Assembly (NCBI GenBank): GCA_013397455.1
Contig: VYZB01000035.1
Span: 2,217,395-2,281,394 of the forward strand
From: Crotophaga sulcirostris
Taxonomy: Eukaryota; Chordata; Aves; Cuculiformes; Crotophagidae
Length of the DNA stretch: 64,000 nucleotides
Direction: 5' to 3'
In this document: positions 28,033 to 37,241 of the stretch, piece after piece
Numbering within the stretch: position 1 is the stretch's first letter
How the letters are laid out: each line of letters opens with the position of its first letter
Translations under genes and position numbers: made by a program
The notes under the pieces: generated by a model
Told to the model about the DNA's origin: nothing
Seen by the model: the letters and a program-made list of their open reading frames with translations, nothing else
Database searches by the model: none

Positions 28033-29137
28033 TCAATATTTCACAGGTTTAGTACACAAGCAGCCAGGTAAAACCAGAGGATTTGAGAGTTGGAAGGTGG
28101 AACTAAACAGCTGAAGACTGCATTCACACAATTGTGTTAAGCAGCAGCCAGACTAGTCTCCCTGATTCTTTCTTAAGCCACTGCGAGAACAAATGGACTT
28201 CAGCCTAGCTAAGGATTCTACCAGAAGCAAACATTAATTCCTTCCAGCAAATATTATATCTGTGTGGAAGGGTACAACACTTCCTAACGCAAAAGAACTT
28301 CATACCCTTCCCCAAAAGCCTACCTTTAGTCATGGTTATTTTACGAATGGAATCAGATAACTTCCTTGCTCAGACAAGCCTCAAAAGGCTTAACTGCAGT
28401 GGTGACAGAATGCATGGTTTCCTCATTCTTGAATAACGATCTGCTCAACAGCAGAGATGCTGTATTAAAGACTCCATGAATTTTAAAAATGCATTTTTAA
28501 AGTATCTGTAGGAAGGACAAGCCCATTAATGGCATACTGAAAGATTATTTTTCAAGCTTCTAAGCTTCTACGCTTTTAGCTTGAGCAGAGAAAGGGAATC
28601 TGATTCACTAACCAACAAGCTAACAAAAGACTAAAACACAAACAGAAAACTCAGTATTCAAGAGGACAATCAACAACATTCCTCGGTTTATGCTTTCTCC
28701 ATTTTATAACAGGCACATGAACCACAGACATGGTATATACAAGTACATTTTTGACCTATACCTTATCTTTTGTAGTTAGAGGGAGATAAATATATCTACA
28801 CACTCATGCAATCGCCATGGGAATTTCAATTCTGCTGGAAAATATTCTGCTAATTTTACAGGGTTGAGTTATACAATGTTTAAGGAAGAAATATGGTTCT
28901 AAGCTTATTTAACATGTTCTAAGCACTACCTCTAAAAATAGAGAAAAGTTAAACATAGCTAGAAGCACATTGCATAAAACAAATATATCACTATACCAGT
29001 GCTATGAATAACTGGTAGGAAATGCTTTACTTTCTGTTAGCATCTTCAAACAGTCAGTGGGACTAGCTGTATACAGTGCAAGAGAAGCAAGGGACAAGAA
29101 ACAGTTTGGCAAGAAAAAATAAAAAACGCATCAGCGA

Positions 29138-29215
29138 GCTAACTGCTGTTAGCTCTTAGCTATTAATAGAATAGCCATTAGGATAGCTTAAGCTTAATAG
29201 TTAGCTATTCTTCAG
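29138..29215. repeat. Cluster of small inverted repeats (agctaac / gttagct, gaatagc / gctattc)
   Basis: A perfect 7-bp stem with a 4-base loop (agctaac-tgct-gttagct) begins near 29138. A looser palindrome follows to 29215, centred on agcttaagct with outer arms agaatagc and gctattct. The second has only about 14 of 22 paired positions, so it is weak. The recurring tagctatt word suggests local duplication and inversion. No gene is associated. Confidence 0.55.
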
Positions 29216-32200
29216 TTATTCCTTGATTAAGATAATTAAATAAAACCCAGAGTGAGAGATCAAAAATCTCAACCCAGTTTAAAGCTGACTTGAATACAAA
29301 ACTTGAATTTGAATCTGAAAATGTGTTTCTTTCCAGGTGTCTTCCCCTAGTGAAGAATGTCCACTGCTTCATCAAGGGCAGAATCCTCTCTGCAAATCTG
29401 CATACAATGATTAATTTTACATACTGACATAACAGATAGGAGATCGACTTGGGGGGCAGGGTGGAGGGGGAGAGTATGATCATGAAGGGAAAAAAGGTCT
29501 TTTTTCTAAACGGAAGTACCAAGGAAACATCATTTTCATGGAATTTCATTTATATATCTAAGAATGGTAAAGATGTACAGTCTGCTGTGATAAACATAAC
29601 AGTTGAGGCTTTTCAATTCATATAAAGCTTGGGTTGGGGTTTTTTTTGTTTTAAAAATAAAGAAGTCTGAACAGAGATGTAATTCTAATCCAGAATTTAA
29701 AGCCAAGCCTTAATCTATAGGTAACAAATTGCTGCAGTCTGTTCCAATGCATTTACACGAATATGTTTGATGCATTCAGGGTAGAAAAGGACATGACAAA
29801 TTAAAAGAACTAGTGCTCAAATACAGCATACAAAGCCATTTCTCAAGATTTTTGAAGGCTCCATGAACTTTAGTGAATCTTCAAATATCACTCTAAAAAT
29901 CCATATCTGGAGGTATATCAGACTTCAGCTCTTCAATAATGCATCCAATAAAAAAATTGTTCAGAGGAAGCGACTGAATAAGGGCACAGTAGGTTTGGGT
30001 TTGGTTGGTTGGTTTTTTACAGGAATCAAACTATGACACCAGTTATATCAAAATATTTTTTTTATTTTAGTGATGAGCCCTCTCCCTTCTTTCTGTCTTA
30101 CCTTGAAAATACAGCATGACATAACAGTCACATTTGGGATTTCATGATCTGTTTCATCTCTCAAGTAACACAACAAGCAATCTTTGTATATCATGTTACA
30201 GTACCCAAATAAGCTGATCACAAGATTCCGTAACAATATCGCACTGCAATAATAAAAAGTATTTGGTCATTCAGTTTTTCTACCCATTATTCCTATTTCA
30301 CTTACTTTTTAAAAGAGGATTAAAATCACAATTGGAACAATCTCTTACAAGTTACAAAAGTAACTGGTATCTGGACTATCTAATAAGAGCCTTTTAATTG
30401 CAGGGTACATACATCCTATTGGAGCATGCCTCTATATTTCCATGTACTCAAGACTGACAAAAGCCATCACCACCTGTAGTTCACAATCAAATGCTTGCTA
30501 CTCTATAGCATGTTTTGCTGTACTGTGCCTCATATGACATTCTTATTTACTGAAATCAAAGAGTCACTCCTGTTTTCCATTAATTTGTGGACAGTGAGCT
30601 GTCTCCTAAGCATTACGTTGTCAGCTACCTGTGATTCTTTGTTCAAGTTCAATAAATTTTAGGCTCACCATATTTTAAGTAGACTACTTGCCCCTTTCAA
30701 AAAGGGTAGTTAACACTAAACTTCTGATACTTCCATGGTCTGAGGCACAACTGATCACAGAAAAGACATAACATTTTCAGCTATTTAATTACATTGCTTC
30801 CCCTATCAAGTGACAAAACCAAACATTGCTGACAATTCTTAAAAACTGTCTTTGGAACATGTATAGTCCCTCTAGAATAAAGTCTTAGAAAAACCGTACT
30901 TCATTTCCTATTACAATCAACTGGTTTACATAACAGATCAAAGTCCAAATAACAGGATGTCAACTTTATGTTGCTTGGCTACTAAGCACTGTATTTTTTC
31001 AGATTTTCACAGCGACCAGCAGAGGAATTTCAAGAATTCCTTCTTACACTGGGGCGTGCTATCAACCACTGGCCTGATAATCCGGTCTGTTTACATGTTC
31101 TGCTACATGCAACGAGCATTTGAAAGGAATTGTTCTAAATGGACTATGGTAAACTTTGTCTGAAGGCAGCTACCATTTCTCTCCTAATTTCATTAATTTC
31201 TCCTTCTTTTAGGAGAACCAACTAGGCAGGACACTCTACCAATGCAGACACTGTCCCTGCCACAGAAGAATGCAACACAACCAAACACAGAATAGAGTAA
31301 TTCGCCTAACTGCATTGTAAACATAAATGTATCATGTTTTGCATATACTGGGCAAATAAAAGAGCAGGTAACCCAAAAATAGAAGCCAACTTTAGGTAGC
31401 CAAGGCTTACACCTACAGTGTATCACCCAAGTGGCAAGAATTTTATAGATAATGTTGAAAATATTTTCTTAAAAATAGCTTATTATTTTTTTCCACTGAA
31501 AGAGCAGTTAACGTGACAGATATGCGGACACTGTGCCACCAAATGTACTAAGGGTAACTTCTCTAGGACTGCGTTGCACCATCCCACTCTGGGTCTTTCT
31601 CCTCAGAGATGCCAAGTTATTGCTCTTCTGATAGATATCACCAGACATCACCACAAATTGCTGCTTCTCATTGTTTTCACACAGCTGAATTTCTACACTT
31701 AAAGATCTGTAACCACATTTCACTTACGTATAAAACTGAACTACAATGCCTTTGGGGCTGACAAGGCCTCCTCTCTGGCTGTAGGCACCACAGGAAAACA
31801 GTGCTCCTGCAAACTTCATCTTCTAGGAGATAGGACACAGGTCTACAGGGCCTCCACAATTGATTCCAGGTATAACTTTGCCCCTTTTATGTTCTCATTA
31901 AAATCTATGCAATATTTTCAGTAGCCTTGAAGGCAGCACTGATGGTTACAAGTAGACTAGCAGAAGTATGGCAAACAGGGCAGTGAAGTCTTCCCCCAAG
32001 GGTTAAAAGCTTTTCAGTGTTTCCCTCCTCAAAGTCACTTCCTTTGCTGCTAGGCCTCAAAACATACAGATTTGTGAATCCACTAGCTACATACTTTCTC
32101 CTTCTTTATGGGAAATAAAAACTTTCCCATATTCAGATGTAAGGCTGAGACTCATCTCGCCAATAACAAGAAGAGACTATAGCAACTGAGGTTACAGGAA

Positions 32201-33994
32201 GCAAAAGGCGTGCCCTACCATAAAACCTTTGGGGTAAAAAAAAAAACAACAAAGAAACACCTCTGAATTAACTGTATTACTCATCTCATGCCAAAAAATG
32301 AAGTCATTGAATACACAATGATAACCTGACTTCCCAGTTTACTCCTCCCCCCATGCCTTCAAAACACTTCCAAGGATATTCCAAATCAGAGCAAACAAAA
32401 ATCTGTTAAATATTTTGTGCCTTACACTTCAGGGAGTATGTCTTCAGGGCAAAGCTACCTAGTATGAGTCCACAGCCAATATACATCAAAGTCTCCAAAC
32501 GACATGTCTGGTGAATATTGCTAAGCTGGGTCATCTTTGGTTTAACACTTTTTCTCCGCTATTTGACACCAGAAGGACTGTTAATAACATGTTGAAGAAC
32601 CACTCCCCCACCTTAAAGGGTAGTACAGCATTACCCTTCGTTGCACAGTTCAACTGAATTTGTCTTTGAAAGCTTTCTGTATAAGCAGCTGCTCTTCACA
32701 GTAACTATCTCCCTTGATTAACTGCTAGGAACGCCTCTATCAATAGGGTATCTTTTTAATCTCATATCTTCTGACAAACTTTGAAAATCCTTTTATAGTG
32801 GACTCTGCCCTCAAGGTCTCAGTTTAAGCTGCACCCTCCTAAATAACTGTATTATAATTGCTCTCAGCCAAAACCTGTTTTTCTTCTAGCAACAGAGCTC
32901 CACCAGACAATGCTGACGAGGCGTTTCTGGTCTGAAACATCCTGGCAGGCTGACTCCAACAGCATAATGCTTTAGAGGTATTATTGCACAGACCTGATTA
33001 GTTCAAAACACTGCACGAGTGTGCATAGTGTCTCCCAACAGGCACATCAGAGGTCACAAAAATGGTCCTTCAAAGTCCACGCTTGTCCTTATTAGCATGC
33101 AGCTCTGCATCTCAATACCACACATTTTTTCTATTTATACTCTAGGACTCCTTACATACACTGAATGAAATTCACTCCTGATATAACCCTTGAAAACACC
33201 AGTCACTACAAGCATCAAAAAAACCTCACATTTCTTGAATTGCTCATTTTGATTACAGCAGTCAACACTGAAACCAGCCACTGTCTATGGTACATTTCCC
33301 TCACCACCACCTCTACACCAGTAGTTTTCAGAAATTTTCCAGTCATGTCTCAAATACATACTCTTCCTTTTTGCTAGCAGCCACTGATTATTAATAGCCC
33401 TCAGCTCAAAACGTATTTAGTAAAAACTTGCTGGTAAAACTTCTCTATGGGCCATTTTGTCTTCTTGGCTTCTACACTTTAAGTTTCACCTGGCCTAAGA
33501 GCACTCAGAAGACACCTCTGACCCACAATTCTTTCCAGTGGCTTAAATGCATGTCTCTCATTTTTATCCATCTCACTAAATTACTTAAAGGAATTGCAAT
33601 CAGAGTCAGAGTTAGTATTCAGATTTTTTCATTTTTTTTAAAAAAACCCTAATTTTAATATCCTCATTTGCAATTTTCTATACCTCCCTGTAAAGAAAGC
33701 TTGTTCTCTTTTTTTATCGTTGTGAATATGCCTCATCAATTGCCAAAATAAATTCCCATACTAATTAAATTAATGTCTCTCACAATATTCTTCAAAGCCT
33801 TGCCACTAGGCATTTGTCCCTCCCAGTTACATACGCAGCTAGTCCCAAGATACAAGCCAACAACTACAAGATTTCCTTCTCCTGTTGTCCCTCCTAGCTT
33901 ATCATTACTCCTTATATAGTTTTCAGAAGGGCAGTAACTACTTCAAAGTAGTTGATGGTCCTTGTGAAATCAGCAGCAAGATTCATAGAATGTT

Positions 33995-34152
33995 GTCTCT
34001 CAAGTGCAGGACCCAGCACTTGGCATTATTGAACCTCACCCTATTGGTCTCTGCCCATCGATCCAGCCTGTCTCTTCTGCAGAGCCTCCCTATCCACAAG
34101 CAGATCAACACTTTCACACAACTTAGTGTTACCCGTAAACTTGCTAAGGGTA
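33995..34152 (-). mobile_element. CR1 ORF2-internal fragment, minus strand
   Basis: The text gtgcaggacccagcacttgg, gaacctcaccctattggtct, cccatcgatccagcctgtct, gcagatcaacac and gtaaacttgctaagggt is the reverse complement of a central part of CR1 ORF2. It is missing the usual 3' UTR on its left side. It is not part of the neighbouring CR1 at 34323, because the order of parts would be wrong for a single element. It is a separate, older or internally deleted insertion, and dead. Confidence 0.88.
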
Positions 34153-34187
34153 TTCATATTGAGAAAGAAGTTTGGAAATTAAAGTTT

Positions 34188-34209
34188 AAAACAAACAAAC
34201 AAACAAACA
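34188..34209 (+). repeat. (AAAC)n microsatellite
   Basis: About five tandem AAAC units follow the CR1 fragment and end in acaccccc. Simple sequence without further features. Confidence 0.85.
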
Positions 34210-34322
34210 CCCCTGCTACATGGTTTTCCTACTTTCTAAAAGAAGTTTAATAACGGAAAAAAAAATTCCCCCAAAAAAACTTACATTTTTTTCTTTCCCA
34301 AATACTGATTGCAGCTCAAGAT

Positions 34323-34560
34323 CACAGAATGAATCATAGAATGGTTTGGGTTGGAAGGGACAGGGACCTTAAAGATCATCTAGTTCCACCTTGCCATGGT
34401 AAGAGACATCTTCTACTTAGATCACGTTACTCAAAGCCCCATGCATCCTGGCCTTGAACACCTCCAGGGATGGATCACCCAAGACTTCTCTGGGTAACCT
34501 GTTTCAAGATAACCATGCAACATTCCTAATACCTCCCTAAGCTTCCTTTACTCCTTTTGA
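34323..34560 (-). mobile_element. CR1 3'-end insertion, minus strand
   Basis: It begins with cacagaatgaatcatagaat and ggtttgggttggaagggaca, the reverse complement of the CR1 3' terminus. It continues through the 3' UTR and the end of ORF2 (gccccatgcatcctggcctt, gaacacctccagggatgg, cttctctgggtaacctgttt) to about 34560, where homology stops. It is one of the better preserved CR1 copies in the window but is only about 240 bp long. It has no coding capacity. Confidence 0.93.
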
Positions 34561-36419
34561 CAAAGTAGATTGTAAATGAGCAAATCTCCTGAAAATATAC
34601 ACAAGGAAACAGCAAGCTCACAAAGAGGTTTGTTGGCCTTGCTATACCATATGAGGTATAAAAGTATTAATTAGCAAGTTTTCAGGAAGCTAACTCACTT
34701 TTCCCTACAGTGTGGGAAAAACTCAACAAAAATAACAGTTAAGAAAATAAAATATATTGCTTAACTTTTACAATACATAGCACACTTCAACTTCTATCTC
34801 CTCCTTCCTCAGGTTTCCCCTGTAATAAAGGAGGCAGGTAGCAATATAAATGCAGTAGCACTTCTGCTTTAATTTTTTTTCTAAAATGCTTGTAAGTTTA
34901 CTAAGTGGAATATTTAAATATATTATCAAAGTGCAACGTAAGAAGAGTTGTACAAGATTGCATATAACATTTGTGCACAGAACTATGGAAATGTTACTTT
35001 CGAAATGTTATTCTTTCAAAAAAATTAAATACCAAAACCAAACCTAAATCCATTCCTCTTGCAAGAAAGCTTTTCACTGTATTTAGTATGTCAGAAAACA
35101 CACAAATTCAACTGCAGCAGAGCATTCCACAGCTGCCGGTACAAAGGGTACGCTGTGAGAGTTAAGCATTAAACCAACACAAACAGCAAATCAATTTTCC
35201 AGAAGAGTCTTTTAGAGCATTTCAGAACTTTGAAATGGAGGGAAAGAGACAGGAGAGGGGAACTAGGAAAACTGAACTGCTTTGCTCTTCTGTAGGCAAG
35301 TGATTCAACACTAGATATAGACGACAGAGAAAACATAAGACACTACAATTATTTAATAATGAGTTATGCTAATTATGACTTTGAACAGGAAACTATCTCC
35401 AAAGTCTATACACAACTAACACTTCTGTGCAAGTTAGCACTGAAGTTACTGTTCATACATTCTGTTTCTTGACGTGATTGTAAATGACTGAATCGTATCA
35501 TTTGATATGCAAAACTTTTTTTGAAAATTAAAGTATGTGGTCCCAATATCGAAGAATTAATATAATTAAGAAGGATCTGGACAGCCAGGTGCTCACCAAA
35601 GGTGGAGGAGGTTGGCTCCAGCCTCCCCCACACTTAGGAGTAGCAGGCACACCCCTAAGGCATGGACCCTTGCAAAGGCTATGGGCACCTTGCTACACAG
35701 CCCACAGTGGTCTTACAACGCAAATGTTTCTTTCCTCGTGTCCATCACCAGCAGAATTTGAAAATTTAACAGCAAAAAATGTAACCGTGATGCAATAAGG
35801 TGCCCTTGCCAACAGTCAGACACACCTCTGATTTACTGACAGAGGGATGCTGACCTTAGCTAGTAAAATTGTATGCAAGATTGCCCTTGCCAAGCATGCT
35901 GTGGTCTTGGGAAAGACAGGGTGCAAGAACTATTCTTCATACAGCACAAATTAGTTGCACAGGCTTGTGAAGTGGTCAAATAAAATTAACGTTTTCATGA
36001 CAACGTGAAGATAGGAGTGGGAGAGGAGGAGGTAGTTCACTGCTGTATTTCCATACTCAAAATTCCCAACTGTTTCAGCTACATCAGATTTTCAAGAGAG
36101 CTAGCGGGCTTGCCTTAATTCCTAACATTTCTCCAGCTTCACACCTCAAACTCATGAATTTCTAGCACACTGTGGGAAAAAGAGGATGGCTGGTAAAGTG
36201 AACTCTAAGAGATTCCAATTTCGCAGGTGACAGATAAGGAATTTAGGGGAGACAAGATCACACAACCTTAAATAAATCACTCACTGTCTAGACCACACTT
36301 TAGCACTGAAAGGAAGTGCTTATTAGAGTTTAGACACACACACTACCTATGTCCTGCCTCTCCTCTCCCCAGCTTGGGCTGGCAAAGCCTCAAAGCGAAC
36401 AAAACCACATTCACGCACG
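34561..36419. other. Non-coding DNA between CR1 and the internal CpG island
   Basis: No gene is recognised. A GC-richer patch at about 35570-35720 contains a minus-strand donor-like ctttg|gtgagc after an open frame of a dozen codons. Nothing there is recognisable, and it is not scored as an exon. Confidence 0.6.
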
Positions 36420-36529
36420 CACCATTCTAAAAAGCAATTCGTAGGAACAGACGCAAGGGAATGAACACCCGCGATAAGAAAACGACCCGTGGGGGCTTCC
36501 CAGTGGGGCAACTCCCCGGCCGGAGTGAG

Positions 36530-36579
36530 AGGAGGAAGAGGAGGAGGAGGAGGAGGAGGAGGAGGAGGAGGAGGAGGAG
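36530..36579 (+). repeat. (GGA)n trinucleotide microsatellite
   Basis: About sixteen near-perfect GGA/GAG triplets, with one interruption (aagag) near the start. The plus strand is pure purine and the opposite strand pure pyrimidine, so the tract could adopt triplex or G-rich structures. It sits at the left flank of the CpG island core and is likely length-polymorphic. Confidence 0.95.
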
Positions 36580-36632
36580 CAGGGGGGAGCCCGGGGCGCC
36601 CGGTGCCGCTCCCGGGATTCGCGCGTGTTCTC

Positions 36633-36651
36633 TACCGCCACCTGGTGGCCA
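36633..36651 (-). promoter_or_regulatory. CTCF-type binding motif
   Basis: The minus strand reads TGGCCACCAGGTGGCGGTA. Against the well-known 19-base vertebrate CTCF core (TGGCCACCAGGGGGCGCTA) it matches at 17 of 19 positions, differing by T for G at position 12 and G for C at position 17. CTCF is a zinc-finger architectural protein that anchors chromatin loops and insulators, and its DNA-binding domain is conserved across vertebrates. The site lies in the core of the internal CpG island. Binding is inferred from sequence only. Confidence 0.7.
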
Positions 36652-36760
36652 CGGCCCGGCCCTGCAAGCTTTTCGCCTGGGAGGCGGCGGGCAGGGAGAG
36701 GGAGACGCTGAAGGTGGCCTGGAAACCGACGCAACAACAGGGACAACAAAACCAAACCAA

Positions 36761-37139
36761 ACAAACAAAGCCACCAAAAAACCACACACAGCAATTTCTG
36801 AGGAAGTCTGACGATCTTTTTTTCTTTTAAAGTTTCTTCTGCTTCCCCCACAAAGGAGGAAAAAACAGGCAGAAGGAGAAACTATCGTGCTGAGTATAAG
36901 CCGAGACCAACAGTCTGAAGTCTTGACAAGCTCAAGCCAACTGGTTCCAAACAGTGTAAAGACAAAGCATCAGACCACAACAGTCTCTCCCAGACTGTAT
37001 GAGTTTTTATCAAAATGGGAAACAAAAATCTGTGTAAAAAAAAAAAGGAACCACCAAGTACCTATTATACAAAACTCCTAGCAAGCCTACAAGCCTAAGC
37101 CATGCAAACTAGGGAGAGCTTGCCTGGACATTTATTTAC
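36761..37139. other. Flank of internal CpG island, no gene
   Basis: A/C-rich sequence with acaaacaaag words and an A-run near 37027. Nothing beyond simple sequence is seen. Confidence 0.55.
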
Positions 37140-37241
37140 CTCTCTGTTGACTCTTCTCACCACCTGCCTTCCTGAAGGTCCCAAAGGGGCGCCCAAACAG
37201 GGTCTTCATTGGTTGCACTACCAGGAGGAGATCATCATAAA
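37140..37241 (-). other. Candidate coding exon (102 nt, phase 1-1), unidentified
   Basis: On the minus strand a 102-base segment lies between an acceptor-like ggtgttgtcag and a donor-like agag|gtaaat. One frame is open for all 33 codons, containing LLLVVQPMKTLFGRPFGTF and RKAGGEKSQQR. The other two frames close. The neighbouring stretch to 37.6 kb is CpG-richer than usual intron. Weak points are a poor polypyrimidine tract at the acceptor and no protein family I recognise. It could be a pseudo-exon, an exon of the inferred minus-strand gene, or part of an old repeat. Confidence 0.22.

Larger units (their letters stand above)
19161..33994. other. AT-rich non-coding DNA, no gene recognised
   Basis: Nearly 15 kb of unique AT-rich sequence. 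The longest frames are 20197-20601 plus (134 codons) and 29205-29549 minus (114 codons), and neither has a recognisable domain. The stretch around 20.1-20.5 kb is somewhat richer in CpG than its surroundings. Splice-like pairs enclosing short open frames occur on the minus strand (22389-22448, 28324-28368) and on the plus strand (31003-31148). Their occurrence on both strands warns that such pairs arise by chance here. A C-run and a small inverted-repeat cluster are listed separately. Confidence 0.6.
36420..36760. promoter_or_regulatory. Internal CpG island (candidate alternative promoter or regulatory element)
   Basis: About two dozen CpG dinucleotides fall within roughly 300 bases, in a landscape where CpG is otherwise scarce. 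The core (about 36580-36720) is GC-dense (ggggcgcccggtgccgctcc, gggattcgcgcgtgttc, gaggcggcgggcaggg). It holds a GGA microsatellite and a CTCF-type motif. Unmethylated CpG islands in vertebrates usually mark promoters or active regulatory DNA, so this could be an alternative first exon, a lncRNA promoter or an insulator. No TATA box, clear first-exon splice donor or recognisable ORF fixes a direction. Long frames through the GGA repeat (poly-Ser, poly-Leu, poly-Arg, poly-Gly) are artefacts of the repeat. Confidence 0.75.

Noticed and set aside
28324..28368. 45-nt minus segment with open frame (KLSDSIRKITMTK)
   Set aside because: The acceptor has a poor pyrimidine tract and a 14-codon open frame is expected by chance about half the time.
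31003..31148. Plus-strand exon-like segment (tattttttcag acceptor, atg|gtaaac donor, open frame)
   Set aside because: It shows that attractive splice-pair segments also occur on the strand opposite to the inferred gene. Unrecognised peptide, so kept only as a caution about pseudo-exons.
36411..36851. Long frames over the internal CpG island (146, 120, 116 and 113 codons on both strands), one with a signal-peptide-like start and poly-Leu
   Set aside because: They are driven by the GGA microsatellite, which reads as poly-Ser, poly-Leu, poly-Arg or poly-Gly depending on frame, plus GC-rich flanks with few stops. No domain is seen.
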